From Massilia oculi (GTDB taxonomy: Bacteria > Pseudomonadota > Gammaproteobacteria > Burkholderiales > Burkholderiaceae_D), in NCBI RefSeq assembly GCF_003143515.1, contig NZ_CP029343.1:4650001-4714000 (forward strand): DNA of 64,000 bases. Reading direction: 5' to 3'. Below, piece after piece: positions 21,838 through 31,425 of this stretch; the stretch's first letter is position 1; each line of letters opens with the position of its first letter. The position numbers and the translations under genes were made by a program. The notes under the pieces were generated by a model. The model was not told where the DNA came from and did not search any database. It saw only the letters and a program-made list of their open reading frames with translations.

Positions 21838-23745
21838 ATGGACACCTCTTTACCCGTCAAGCAGCCGCTGACCGACGAACGGCGCTTTCAGTACCTGATC
21901 GCCGGCATCAGCGATTACGCGATCTACATGCTCGATCCGCAGGGATACGTCAACAGCTGGAATGCGGGCGCCCAGCGCTTCAAGGGCTACGTCCAGCACG
22001 AGATCCTGCAGCAGCATTTCTCCCGTTTCTACACCCAGGAGGACCGCGCTGCCGGCCTGCCGGCGCAGGCCCTGGCCGAAGCGCTCGAGCAAGGCCGCTA
22101 TGAATCGGAAGGCTGGCGCGTGCGCAAGGACGGCGGCCGCTTCTGGGCCCACGTGGTGATCGATCCGATCCGCGACGACCGCGGTGAGCTGATCGGCTAC
22201 GCCAAGATCACGCGCGACGTCACCGAGAAGAAGCACGCCGAGGACTTGCTGCGCGAGAGCGAGCAGCGCTTCCGCCTGCTGGTGCAGGGGGTGACCGACT
22301 ACGCGCTCTACATGCTCACGCCCGAGGGCGTGGTGTCGAACTGGAACCTGGGCGCCCAGCGCATCAAGGGCTACAGCCAGGACGACATCGTCGGCCACCA
22401 TTTCTCGCTGTTCTATACCGACGAGGACCGCCTGCGCGGCCTGCCGGCGCGCGCGCTGACGGCGGCCGGCGACGTCGGCCGCTACGAGGCCGAGGGCTGG
22501 CGCGTGCGCAAGGACGGCACCCGCTTCTGGGCCAACGTCGTGATCGACGCCATCCGCGGCGACGATGGGCGCCTGCTGGGCTATGCCAAGATCACGCGCG
22601 ACCTGACCGAGAAAAAGGCGGCGGCCGAGGCGCTCGACAAGGCCCAGGCGGCGCTGTTCCAGGCCCAGAAGATGGAGTCGATCGGCCAGCTCACCGGCGG
22701 CATCGCGCACGATTTCAACAATCTGCTGTCGGTGATCTCGAGCGGCCTCGAGATCCTGAGCATGCAGCGTAGTCCGGGCGGCGACGCCAAGACGCTCGAC
22801 AGCATGCGGCGTGCGATCGACCGCGGCGCCACGCTCACCCAGCAGCTGCTGGCCTTCGCGCGCCAGCAGCCGCTGGAACCGGAAACGCGCAACGTCAACC
22901 GCATCCTGAGCGGCTTCGAATCGGTGCTGCGGCGCGCCGCCAATTCGTCGATCGACTTCGTGCTCAAGCTCGACCCCAAGGCGCCGAACGCCGTGATCGA
23001 CGCCGCGCGGCTCGAGTCGGCGGTGCTCAACCTGGTGGTCAATGCACGCGACGCGATGCCCGGCGGCGGGCGCATCGTGGTCGAGACGGCGGGAGTGACG
23101 CTGGCCGAGGATGGGCAGGCGGGGTTGGCGGCCGGCCCCTGGCTGCGCCTGAGCGTGAGCGACACCGGCACCGGCATGGCGCCCGAGACCATCGCGCGCG
23201 CTTTCGAACCCTTCTTCACCACCAAGGAAGTCGGCAAGGGCACGGGCCTGGGGCTGTCGCAGGTGTACGGCTTCATCAAGCAGTCGGGCGGCGAGGTGAC
23301 CATCGAGAGCACGGTGGGCGAGGGCACCAGCATTGCCATCTGGCTGCCGGCCGTGACCTCGCACGCGCACGACCTGGCGCAGATCGAGACCGAGACCGTG
23401 CTGATCGTCGAGGACGAGCCCGACCTGCTGGACGTCGCGTCCTCGCTGTTCCTGAGCATGGGCTATGACGTGATGACGGCGGCCAGCGGCAACGACGCAA
23501 TGCATCTGCTGGCCAGCCGCGATGTCGACATCCTGTTCACCGACGTGGTGATGCCGAACGGGATGAACGGCATCGAGCTGGCGGCCTACACGCGCGACCA
23601 CTACCCGAACGTGAAGGTGATGCTGGCCTCGGGCTATCCGCAGCCGGCATTGAAGCTCGACCGCAAGCGGCTGGGGGAGTTCGCCTTCGTCAGCAAGCCG
23701 TACCGCTTGTCGGACCTGGCCAGGAGCCTGCGCAGCGCCCACTAG
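21838..23745 (+). CDS. Double-PAS hybrid histidine kinase
   Basis: Cytoplasmic 635-residue kinase. Two PAS domains are closely similar (each contains FSRFYTQEDRAAGLPA- or FSLFYTDEDRLRGLPA-like sequence and ends GYAKITRD), so they arose by tandem duplication. HisKA follows with His291 in GQLTGGIAHDFNN, then HATPase (NLVVNARDAMPGGG; GKGTGLGLSQVYGFIKQSGG) and a C-terminal receiver with Asp569 in ILFTDVVMPNG. The start at 21838 places PAS 1 at the N-terminus; the open frame extends to 21745. It is divergent from the bacteriophytochrome gene (234-base gap). The PAS ligand is unknown. Confidence 0.9.
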   Translation: MDTSLPVKQPLTDERRFQYLIAGISDYAIYMLDPQGYVNSWNAGAQRFKGYVQHEILQQHFSRFYTQEDRAAGLPAQALAEALEQGRYESEGWRVRKDGGRFWAHVVIDPIRDDRGELIGYAKITRDVTEKKHAEDLLRESEQRFRLLVQGVTDYALYMLTPEGVVSNWNLGAQRIKGYSQDDIVGHHFSLFYTDEDRLRGLPARALTAAGDVGRYEAEGWRVRKDGTRFWANVVIDAIRGDDGRLLGYAKITRDLTEKKAAAEALDKAQAALFQAQKMESIGQLTGGIAHDFNNLLSVISSGLEILSMQRSPGGDAKTLDSMRRAIDRGATLTQQLLAFARQQPLEPETRNVNRILSGFESVLRRAANSSIDFVLKLDPKAPNAVIDAARLESAVLNLVVNARDAMPGGGRIVVETAGVTLAEDGQAGLAAGPWLRLSVSDTGTGMAPETIARAFEPFFTTKEVGKGTGLGLSQVYGFIKQSGGEVTIESTVGEGTSIAIWLPAVTSHAHDLAQIETETVLIVEDEPDLLDVASSLFLSMGYDVMTAASGNDAMHLLASRDVDILFTDVVMPNGMNGIELAAYTRDHYPNVKVMLASGYPQPALKLDRKRLGEFAFVSKPYRLSDLARSLRSAH

Positions 23746-23766
23746 GCGGCTGACGAAGAGTTTGTA

Positions 23767-23795
23767 TTGAAATGAGAATCATTCTCATCTAATAT
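23767..23795 (+). promoter_or_regulatory. Promoter of the DUF2325 gene overlapping a Fur box
   Basis: A -35 TTGAAA (23767-23772), 17-base spacer and -10 TAATAT (23790-23795). The spacer is almost fully occupied by the inverted repeat annotated as a Fur box. The predicted transcription start (about 23802) lies after the ATG at 23794 and so argues against that codon as the gene start. Confidence 0.75.
23772..23788. promoter_or_regulatory. Fur box
   Basis: A perfect 8-1-8 inverted repeat ATGAGAAT-C-ATTCTCAT. It fits the 7-1-7 Fur consensus TGATAAT-N-ATTATCA with one substitution per arm. It lies between the -35 and -10 elements, where Fe-Fur would block RNA polymerase. Confidence 0.85.
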
Positions 23796-23841
23796 GGAGG
23801 CCGTGGCGCGCGGTGCGCCACGGTTTCTCAGGGGGGTGCCG

Positions 23842-24369
23842 ATGCTGGGCGAACGGGACGTCGATCGACTGCTGAGCGAGCAAGGGGTGCTGTTGCGGGC
23901 CCACGCCCGGCTCCAGGCGCGCTGCACGGTCTTGTTGGGCGAGCAGGCGGAGCGCCTCCGCCGGCTCGATGCCGAGCTGATGCGCACACGCGCGGCGGCC
24001 ATCCGCAGCCTCAGCGCGCTGGCCTGGGAACGCGAAGACCGCGCCGCGCTCGAACAAGCGGCGCCTGGCCTGCAGCGGCGCGCCGCCATGGGCCGCCAGG
24101 TCGAGGCCTTGCAGGCGCGGGTGCATGAGCTCACGCGCCGGCTGCATGTGCGCGAACTGGCGGACCATGCCGCGCGCGCCGGCGACGCGTTGCCACATGC
24201 GCTGGAAGCCAGCCTGGAGGCTGCCGACCTGGTGATCTGCCAGACCGGTTGCCTGAGCCATGGCGACTACTGGCGCGTGCAGGACCGCTGCAAGCGCAGC
24301 GGCAAGGTGTGCATGCTGGTCGACCGGCCCGGCCGCATGCACATCGTGCGCATCGAGAGCCTCGCCTGA
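23842..24369 (+). CDS. DUF2325 domain protein, probably iron-regulated
   Basis: A 175-residue protein with an Arg/Leu/Ala-rich, probably coiled-coil first two thirds and a C-terminal DUF2325 domain (ADLVICQTGCLSHGDYWRVQDRCKRSGKVCMLVDRP) with three conserved cysteines. The start at 23842 has a GGGGGG ribosome site and lies downstream of the predicted transcript start; the in-frame ATG at 23794 falls inside the promoter region. Function unknown. The Fur box predicts expression when iron is low. Confidence 0.78.
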   Translation: MLGERDVDRLLSEQGVLLRAHARLQARCTVLLGEQAERLRRLDAELMRTRAAAIRSLSALAWEREDRAALEQAAPGLQRRAAMGRQVEALQARVHELTRRLHVRELADHAARAGDALPHALEASLEAADLVICQTGCLSHGDYWRVQDRCKRSGKVCMLVDRPGRMHIVRIESLA

Positions 24370-24384
24370 GGCCTCCGGGACGGC

Positions 24385-25577
24385 CTACAAGGCAAAGATG
24401 ATGTCGCTGACCTGCTCATAGAGCTTGTCGGCCGACGGCCCCTGGTTGGGCCAGTTCAGGATGTCGAAGTGGTCGTAGCCCTTGTAGTTGCCGAGGAAAT
24501 TCCAGGCGCCGCGCACGGGCGTGCCGTCGTAGTCGCGCGCCGGGTGGCCATTGGGCGAGCGCATGCTGATCGTGTTGACCACGCCGTCGTTCGAGAACCA
24601 GTCGCTGTCGATGCGCACCCGGTTGGGCCGGTCGAGGGTATAGCTGCCCATGCCGCGTTGCGCCACCGACGGCACGATCCACTCGCCGGCGAACGACTTG
24701 AAATAGGGGATCATGTCGGCGCGCGCATACTGGAACAGGGTGGTCTGGACCGGAGCGATCACACGGTCGGTGCCGTTGCAGCACCAGGCGCCGCCTTCGG
24801 TGGCCACCGTGCCGACCGAAAAATAATAGATGTGCGGCGAAGTGCGGGCCCACAGATTGAATTCGCGCGCCCCGTCCGGCGCCAGTTCCCAGCCCGCCAC
24901 CCGGTGCCCGAGCACGTCGCGCAGCGGCAGGCGGATGCCCGGCAGGATGTTGAACACGGCATCGGTCAGGGTGGTGCCGTTGTGCGGCGCCGAGATCGTG
25001 GTCACGCTGCGGATCCAGCCGACCTTTCCGCCCCTGAACAGTTCGCCGTCGCCTTCGTCCTGGGGCGAGCCGTGTTCCAGCAGTTCGACCAGCGCGCGGA
25101 TCGTGGTGCCGCCCTGGCTGTGGCCGATCATATGGATCGGGTGGTCCTGGTCCCAGGCCGGATACAGGGCCAGCGGATAGTCTTGCGGATTGTTGCGCGG
25201 ATCGGCGGCCCAGCATTTGCCGGGCGGCTTTTGTACCTGGCCGGGCAAGCCGTGGTCGCGCACATGGGCCTTGCCGTAGTCGACGCAGCCGCCCTTGATC
25301 TGCGCATACAGGTCGGCCGCGCGGTCCCAGTTGGACGAAATGGGGCCGACCGCCGCGGCGAACACGGCGCGCGGACCGCGATAGATCTGCATCTGCGAGG
25401 CGATGTCGCCATAGCCGCCCCAGTAGTTGAAACCGCTGTGCTGAAACTCCTCGGGCCCGAAGCCGAGGAAGCCGTGGACGAGGATGACGGGATAGTTATT
25501 CGCCGCGCTGCAGGCGGGGCGGCAAGCATGGCCAGCGCCGTCAACAGGGCGGCGCAGGCGCGATAGAACCGAACCAT
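24385..25577 (-). pseudogene. Secreted lipase, family I.5-like, split by a single-base frameshift
   Basis: Triacylglycerol lipase resembling the Geobacillus/Staphylococcus lipase family I.5/I.6. The body (24385 to about 25505) has the oxyanion motif VILVHGFLGFG, SSNWDRAADLYAQ, nucleophile GHSQGG, SNDGVVNTISM and a late His in YDHFDILN. The signal peptide (MVRFYRACAALLTALAMLAAPPAA, start 25577 with GGAGA ribosome site) is in another frame. The frames join at about 25500-25515, where one base appears to be missing just after the Ala-rich cleavage region. Either a real mutation inactivated secretion or the base was lost in sequencing. A leaderless product from an upstream start in the body frame is possible but less likely. 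Confidence 0.8.
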
Positions 25578-25754
25578 CTGGCTTCTCCGATAAATGCGTC
25601 AAGCACATTGTCGGAGGTAGGACGACGGTCGGGTTTGCGCTGCGTCGACTCGCGGCGAGGGAATTAAACTTCACGCGCGGAAACATGCGCATGCCGCTTG
25701 ACAAGCCGGTGTGACATTCCTCGCATGGTTTTCTCCACTCGACTAGTCGCAGGA

Positions 25755-27071
25755 TCAGCGCACCGTGGTGCTGCCGACCGAGGTGGTCGGCTCCGAGACC
25801 GCCGTCGCCGGCGTGGCGCCCGGCGCCGGCGTGGCCGAGGCGGTGGCCGCCGCCTTCTCGGCCTGCTCCAGGCGGCCGTCGGTCCACACCACGTAGTCGT
25901 CGACCGAGTACAGGCGGCACGGGTCCTTGCTCTTGGCCGAGCAGGTGGCCAGCGCGCGGCCTTCCGGGTCTTCGCCTTCCTCGGCCCAGGTCCAGCCGCC
26001 GCTCGGCGACACGGCGAAGGCGCGCGGCGTCATCTTGGTCAGGTATTCGCGGTAGGCGCGGCGGCCGTGCTCGGACAGGAAGGGCACGGCGTCGACGTCG
26101 TCGACGCCGGCGAAATCGGTGCGCGGCTGGCTGGGCGGAGCCGCGACGTCGACCACGACCTCGGTCGGCATGCCGACCTCCTGCAGGAAACGTTCGGTGT
26201 CGGCCAGCCACACCTTCTCGCCGTCGCGGCTGGCCAGCATGCCGTGGGCATCGCGCTTGAACGAGGGGAACTCGACCAGGCGGCCGCGGCCGCCGGCCTG
26301 GACGTAGGACGCATGCATGCGTCCGGCCAGTTCCGGGCCGAACAGCGAGTCGTTCTGGCCATACATCCACAGGCTCGGCAGCTTGGATTTGGCGCCGTAT
26401 TCGGCGAAGGCCGAGACCAGTTGCGAGCGCCAGGCGCAGCGGTCGCTGTCGTCGCGCAGGCCGCCGGCGAAGTTGATCAGGCCGCGCACGCCCGGCAGGG
26501 CTTCGGTGCCGAGGGCGATCGTGGCCAGGCCGCCATACGACTGGCCGGCCACCACCATGCGCTCGCCATCGACCCAGGGCTGCCGGCGCGCGTAGTCGAG
26601 GGTCGAGCGGATGTCTTTGGCCTGCGTATAGCCGTTGGCCGTCATGTCGCAGCCATGGTCGCGGTAGCGGCCGCCCGATTGCGAGAAGCCCTGGCGCATC
26701 GGCACCATCACCGCATAGCCGCGCTTCACGAAGGCGCTGGCCATGTGATAGAAGCGGTCGCGCGGCTGCAGGCCGGGGCGGCCGGGATCCTTGCCGTGGT
26801 TGATGACGATCAGGGGAAACGGTCCGTCACCGTCCGGCTGGAACACGGTGGTCTCGAGGGTGACGCTGCCATCGCCGGCCGGCACCTGGACGATGTGCTC
26901 GTTCATGCGGTGATCGAGTCGGGCGGGCAAGCCTCGGGCGGACAAGCCCCGGGCGGACGCGCCCTGGGAGACGGAACCCGGCAGTTCCTGGAGCTGGGCC
27001 ACGGCAGGCAGCATGGCCAGCACGGCGATCGAAGCGGAAATCAGGCGAGGAAAAGGCTGGAATCTCGGCAT
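25755..27071 (-). CDS. Secreted alpha/beta hydrolase (dienelactone hydrolase/peptidase-like)
   Basis: An exported 438-residue protein with a signal peptide (MPRFQPFPRLISASIAVLAMLPAVAQ). A short repeated ARGLSARGLPAR stretch follows at about residues 40-51. The hydrolase domain has VINHGKDPGRPG, the nucleophile elbow GQSYGG (about residue 178), YGQNDSLFGP and the late His in KRDAHGML. A C-terminal region after residue 280 contains two cysteine pairs and an Ala/Thr/Pro-rich tail. Substrate unknown. It is upstream of the frameshifted lipase on the same strand but with a 177-base gap. Confidence 0.82.
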   Translation of the reverse strand: MPRFQPFPRLISASIAVLAMLPAVAQLQELPGSVSQGASARGLSARGLPARLDHRMNEHIVQVPAGDGSVTLETTVFQPDGDGPFPLIVINHGKDPGRPGLQPRDRFYHMASAFVKRGYAVMVPMRQGFSQSGGRYRDHGCDMTANGYTQAKDIRSTLDYARRQPWVDGERMVVAGQSYGGLATIALGTEALPGVRGLINFAGGLRDDSDRCAWRSQLVSAFAEYGAKSKLPSLWMYGQNDSLFGPELAGRMHASYVQAGGRGRLVEFPSFKRDAHGMLASRDGEKVWLADTERFLQEVGMPTEVVVDVAAPPSQPRTDFAGVDDVDAVPFLSEHGRRAYREYLTKMTPRAFAVSPSGGWTWAEEGEDPEGRALATCSAKSKDPCRLYSVDDYVVWTDGRLEQAEKAAATASATPAPGATPATAVSEPTTSVGSTTVR

Positions 27072-27284
27072 GGATGACTCTGGACTCGGTGGTGCATATT
27101 TACTGCCGTACGGAACAATTTCCGCATGGAATAATTGAGTCTAGGTCGAGAGAATCTCTAGAGCAATATCGGGTTGACAGCATCCGACACTAAATTTTCG
27201 CGTGTGGTAAAAATAGCCATTCAGCAAAGCGTGATACAGAAGAGTATGATCTCGAAAATTACTAACCAGCAGGTCATTTAATCG

Positions 27285-28958
27285 ATGAGCAAGTACGCGC
27301 CCCGGGAATGGGCCCCCGACGAAAAGCCGATGCTGCCCGGCTCGCCGTCGACGCCCGCCCATCCGACGCGCATACGCATCGCTTACCTGGTGGTAGGCAT
27401 CCTGGTCACCATTACGGGCGGCCTGGGCAACGCGCTGGTGTCGGTCAACCTGTTGCACCTGCAGGGCGTCATGGGCGCCACCCAGACCGAGGTTGCCTGG
27501 CTGCCGGCCGCCTATGTGATGGCGAATGCCTCGATGAACCTGCTGCTGGTGAAATTCCGGCAACAGTTCGGGCTGCGCCTGTTTACCGAATTCTTCCTGG
27601 TGCTGTACGCGCTGGTGACCTTCGCCCACCTGCTGGTGGGCGGCCTCGGCTCCGCCATCGCCGTGCGCGCCGCCCACGGCATGCTGGCCGCCGCGCTGTC
27701 GACCCTGGGCCTGTACTACACGCTGCAGGCGTTCAAGAAGGTCTGGCGCCTGAGAGGCATCACGATCGCGCTCGGCGTGGCGCAGCTATCGCTGCCGCTG
27801 GCCTATATCTTTTCCAGCGACCTGCTGCAGCTCGCCGAATGGAATGGGCTGTACCTGTTCGAGCTGGGCCTGGCGCTGGTGTCGCTGGGCGCGGTGCTGT
27901 TGCTCAAATTGCCGCCCGGCGACCGGTTCCAGGCCTTCCGTCCGGCCGACTTCCTCACCTTTTCCCTGTTCGCGCCGGGCATCGCGCTGCTGTGCGCGGC
28001 GCTGACCTTCGGGCGCATTCTGTGGTGGCAGGAAACGCCATGGATCGGCGTCGCGCTGGCGGCCTCCATCGTGCTCCTGGCCTCCGCCATCTGTGTCGAG
28101 CACAACCGCGCCAATCCGCTGCTGAACATTCGTTGGCTGACCACCGGCAAAATCCTGCACGTGGCGCTGACCTTGATGCTGGTGCGCATCGTGCTGTCCG
28201 AGCAGAGCGTGGGCGCGGTCGGTTTCCTGCGCGCGGTGGGTCTCGATAACGACCAGATGCAGGCGTTGTTCGCCTGCGTGCTGGCGGCCACCGTGGCCGG
28301 GATCGCAGTGTCGGCGCTGAGCCTGAACATCGAGCACCTGACCTGGCCGCGGGTGGTGGCGCTGCTGTGCATGGCGCTGGGCGCCTGGCTCGATGCGCAC
28401 GCCAGCAACCAGACGCGCGCCGAGCAGATGTACCTGAGCCAGAGCCTGCTTGCCTTCGGCGGCACGCTGTTCATCGGGCCGTCGCTGGTCTCGCTGATCT
28501 TCACCGTGGTCGGCAATCCTGCCGCACTGATCAGCTTCTCGGTGCTGTTCGGCCTGACCCAGAACCTGGGCGGGCTGCTCGGCTCGGCGCTGGTCGGCAC
28601 CTTCCAGACGTGGCGCGAGAAATTTCACTCGTCGCATATCGTCGAGCAGCTCAGCTCGCTCGATCCGCTGGTGGCCAGCCGCATCCAGTCCGGCGCCGCC
28701 GCCGCCGGCCGCCTGCTGGCCGATCCCGCCGCCGCCACGCGCCAGAGCCTGCAGTCCTTATCGAGTAGCGCGACGCGCGAAGCCAACATCCTCGCCTACA
28801 ACGATGTGTTCCTGGTGCTGGCCATCCTGGCCGCCGCGAGCGCAGCCTGGATTTTCCTGCATGCCGTGTGGCTGCATTACTTCCCGGCGGTGACAGCCGT
28901 GCCGACCCCTGCGCCCACGCCGGGAACCCCACCACCACCCGACCCTGTGACCGACTGA
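27285..28958 (+). CDS. MFS efflux transporter, EmrB/FarB-like
   Basis: Proton-driven inner-membrane pump of the 14-helix DHA2 type, 557 residues. The first helix (AYLVVGILVTITGGLGNALV) and TQTEVAWLPAAYVMANASMNLLL match the EmrB family motif region. A large soluble segment with Ala-rich sequence precedes the last helix, and the tail is Pro-rich (TPAPTPGTPPPPDP). The next gene begins one base after its stop and encodes the HlyD-type adaptor, so a tripartite pump is formed with the outer-membrane factor. The substrate is not known. No adjacent regulator gene is seen. Confidence 0.88.
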   Translation: MSKYAPREWAPDEKPMLPGSPSTPAHPTRIRIAYLVVGILVTITGGLGNALVSVNLLHLQGVMGATQTEVAWLPAAYVMANASMNLLLVKFRQQFGLRLFTEFFLVLYALVTFAHLLVGGLGSAIAVRAAHGMLAAALSTLGLYYTLQAFKKVWRLRGITIALGVAQLSLPLAYIFSSDLLQLAEWNGLYLFELGLALVSLGAVLLLKLPPGDRFQAFRPADFLTFSLFAPGIALLCAALTFGRILWWQETPWIGVALAASIVLLASAICVEHNRANPLLNIRWLTTGKILHVALTLMLVRIVLSEQSVGAVGFLRAVGLDNDQMQALFACVLAATVAGIAVSALSLNIEHLTWPRVVALLCMALGAWLDAHASNQTRAEQMYLSQSLLAFGGTLFIGPSLVSLIFTVVGNPAALISFSVLFGLTQNLGGLLGSALVGTFQTWREKFHSSHIVEQLSSLDPLVASRIQSGAAAAGRLLADPAAATRQSLQSLSSSATREANILAYNDVFLVLAILAAASAAWIFLHAVWLHYFPAVTAVPTPAPTPGTPPPPDPVTD

Positions 28959-28959
28959 T

Positions 28960-30039
28960 ATGCCAGAACCATCGACCGTCCCATCCCGTTCCCGCCGCCG
29001 CATCCTGCTGAGCGCGCTCGCGTTCGGCGCCATCGCCATTGCCGGCGTGTTGATCGTGCTGTATGCCTGGAAGCTGCCGCCGTTTCGCAGCACCCTGCAG
29101 AGCACCGAGAATGCGCTGGTGCGCGGCCAGGTGACGATCATCAGTCCGCAATTGAGTGGCTACGTGGTCGAGGTGCGGGTGCAGGATTTCCAGCAGGTCA
29201 AGAAGGGCGAACTCCTGATGCGCATCGACGAGCGCATCCCGACCCAGCGCCTGGCGCAGGCGCGCGCCGAACTGGCGAACCGCCAGGCGGCCCTTGCCAA
29301 TTTCGCCCAGAGCCAGTCGAGCGCGCGCGCCACCATCGCCCAGAACCAGGCCTTGCTGGCGTCGAACGAGGCCCAGGCCCGGCGCGCCCAGGCGGACCTG
29401 CGCCGCGTGGAAGAGCTGGCGGCCGACGGCTCGCTGTCGGCGCGCGAACTCGACGCCGCGCGCGCCACGCAGGCCCAGGCCGCCGCCAGCCGCGACCAGT
29501 CGCGCGCCGCGATCGAGATCGCACGCCAGAACCTGCGCTCGGTCGACGTCAACCGCGCCGCGCTCGAGGCGGCGGTGGCCAACGCCGAAGCGGCCGTCAA
29601 GCTGGCCGAGATCGACATGGCCAACACCCGCATCACCGCCCCGCGCGACGGCCAGCTGGGGCAGGTGACGGTACGCCAGGGCGCCTATGTGAACGCGGGC
29701 GCGCAGCTGACGGCGCTGGTGCCCGACACGATGTGGGTGATCGCCAACATGAAGGAAACGCAGATGGCCAACGTGGCCGTCGGCCAGCCGGTGAGTTTTA
29801 CCGTCGACGCCCTGGGCAATGCCCGGCTGCGCGGCCACGTCGAACGCATCTCGCCGGCGACCGGCTCGGAGTTCTCGGTGATCGCGCCGGACAACGCCAC
29901 CGGCAACTTCGTCAAGATCGCGCAGCGGATTCCGGTGCGGATCAGCATCGATCCGAACCAGCCGCTGGCCGGACGCCTGCGCCCGGGCATGTCGGTGGTG
30001 ACCACGATCGATACGGCGCAAGCCGGAGCCGCGCGGTGA
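28960..30039 (+). CDS. HlyD/EmrA-family periplasmic adaptor
   Basis: Membrane fusion protein of 359 residues: one N-terminal membrane anchor (ILLSALAFGAIAIAGVLIVLYAW), biotinyl-lipoyl-like halves (STENALVRGQVTIISPQLSGYV and ITAPRDGQLGQVTVRQGAYV) and a long alpha-helical hairpin rich in Ala/Gln/Arg between them. It bridges the EmrB-like pump and the outer-membrane factor. Its stop overlaps the GTG of the next gene. Confidence 0.9.
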   Translation: MPEPSTVPSRSRRRILLSALAFGAIAIAGVLIVLYAWKLPPFRSTLQSTENALVRGQVTIISPQLSGYVVEVRVQDFQQVKKGELLMRIDERIPTQRLAQARAELANRQAALANFAQSQSSARATIAQNQALLASNEAQARRAQADLRRVEELAADGSLSARELDAARATQAQAAASRDQSRAAIEIARQNLRSVDVNRAALEAAVANAEAAVKLAEIDMANTRITAPRDGQLGQVTVRQGAYVNAGAQLTALVPDTMWVIANMKETQMANVAVGQPVSFTVDALGNARLRGHVERISPATGSEFSVIAPDNATGNFVKIAQRIPVRISIDPNQPLAGRLRPGMSVVTTIDTAQAGAAR

Positions 30040-31418
30040 GCCGGCGTTGCTTCGCTCTGGCGGCGTTGCCGCTGCTGTTGTCTGCCTGCGCGATGGCGCC
30101 GCAGCTGGCGCCGGAGCCTTCGCTGACCGTTCCTCCGGCCTGGCGCACGGCCAGCGCCGTCGACGGCGCCGCCATCGACCGCGACTGGTGGCGCGCCTTC
30201 GGCGATCCGGCGCTCGACGCGCTGGTGCGGCGTGCGCTCGACAACAACGGCGACCTCAAGATCGCCAGGTCGCGCCTGCAGGAATACCAGGCGCGCATTC
30301 GCGTGGCCGACAGCGCGCGGCTGCCGGCATTGAACCTGTCGCTGGGGCCGACGCGCGCGCGCACGATCGGACCATTCGGCGAACCGGTCGAGACCACTTC
30401 GGTGGCCGGCGCGGTGCAGGCCAGTTATGAACTCGACCTGTTCGGCCGCATCGCCGGCAGCGTCGAGGCGGCGCGCTTCGAGTCGCTGTCGCAGGAGGCG
30501 GCGCTGGAGGCCGCGGCGCTGGCGGTGGCGGCGAATACGGCGTCCGGCTACCTGAACCTGCTCGGGCTGGATGCCCAGCTGGCGCTGGCGCGCGCGACGC
30601 TCGAATCGCGCGAGCGCTCGTTCGACCTCGCGCGCCACCAGTTCGAGGTCGGTTACAGCTCGCGCCTGGAGATGTCGCAGGCCGAGGCCGAGCTGCACGC
30701 GACCGCCGCCACCGTGCCGCAGCTGGAGCGCCAGATCGCGCTGCAGGAGCAGGCGCTGAACCTGCTGCTCGGCGCCAGCCCCGGCCCGGTGGCGCGCGGC
30801 GCCGAACTGGAGGCGTTGCGCGAGCCGCGGCCGGCGCCGGGGCTGCCGTCCGAACTGCTGCGCCGGCGTCCCGACATCGCCCAGGCCGAGCGCCTGGTGG
30901 CCGCCAGCGACGCCAGCCTGGCGGTGGCGCGCGATGCGCTGCTGCCGTCGATCCGCCTGACGGCGTCGCTGGGCGCGCAGGGGCACAGCCTGTCGCAGCT
31001 GCTGCGCGATCCGACCGGGTTGTGGAGCATCGGCGGCAGCGTGCTGGCGCCGCTGTTCGACGCGGGCCGGCTGCGCGCCCAGGCCGAGATCGCGGGCACG
31101 GTGCGCGACCGCGCGGTCCATACCTATGAATCGGTGGTGCGCACGGCGTTCGCCGAGACGGACAATGCGCTGGCTTCGATCGACGGCTTGCAGCGGCAAC
31201 TGGTCGAGGCCGAGGCGCGGCGGCGGGCGGCGGGCGAGGTGTTGCGGGTGGCGGCCAACCGCTATCGCAATGGCTACGCTTCCTATCTGGAAGAGCTCGA
31301 CGCGCAGCGCACGGCCTTCAATGCCGACCTGAACGCGCTGCAGTTGCGCGCCAGCCTGCTGGCGGCGCACGTCGACCTGTACCGCGCGCTGGGCGGCGGA
31401 TGGGCGCCGGCGCAATGA
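30036..31418 (+). CDS. Outer-membrane efflux lipoprotein (NodT/OprM family)
   Basis: Outer-membrane factor of 460 residues. Translation from GTG 30036, which overlaps the adaptor stop by four bases, gives MSRRCFALAALPLLLSACAM, a lipoprotein signal with lipobox LSAC. Two repeated OEP domains follow; the NodT signature WWRAFGDPALDALVRRAL is near the start, YELDLFGRIAGSVEAA in the first repeat and SIGGSVLAPLFDAGRLRAQ in the second. The frame is open further upstream, but that region encodes the adaptor. Third gene of the efflux operon. Confidence 0.9.
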   Translation: MSRRCFALAALPLLLSACAMAPQLAPEPSLTVPPAWRTASAVDGAAIDRDWWRAFGDPALDALVRRALDNNGDLKIARSRLQEYQARIRVADSARLPALNLSLGPTRARTIGPFGEPVETTSVAGAVQASYELDLFGRIAGSVEAARFESLSQEAALEAAALAVAANTASGYLNLLGLDAQLALARATLESRERSFDLARHQFEVGYSSRLEMSQAEAELHATAATVPQLERQIALQEQALNLLLGASPGPVARGAELEALREPRPAPGLPSELLRRRPDIAQAERLVAASDASLAVARDALLPSIRLTASLGAQGHSLSQLLRDPTGLWSIGGSVLAPLFDAGRLRAQAEIAGTVRDRAVHTYESVVRTAFAETDNALASIDGLQRQLVEAEARRRAAGEVLRVAANRYRNGYASYLEELDAQRTAFNADLNALQLRASLLAAHVDLYRALGGGWAPAQ

Positions 31419-31425
31419 CGACGCA

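Noticed and set aside
25578..25754. A gene between the two secreted hydrolases
   Set aside because: No frame has a start, ribosome site and family-like sequence; it is treated as leader DNA.
27072..27284. Promoter TTGACA at 27174 for the EmrB-like gene
   Set aside because: No -10 element with acceptable spacing was found (TAAATT is only 11 bases away), so it was not listed.
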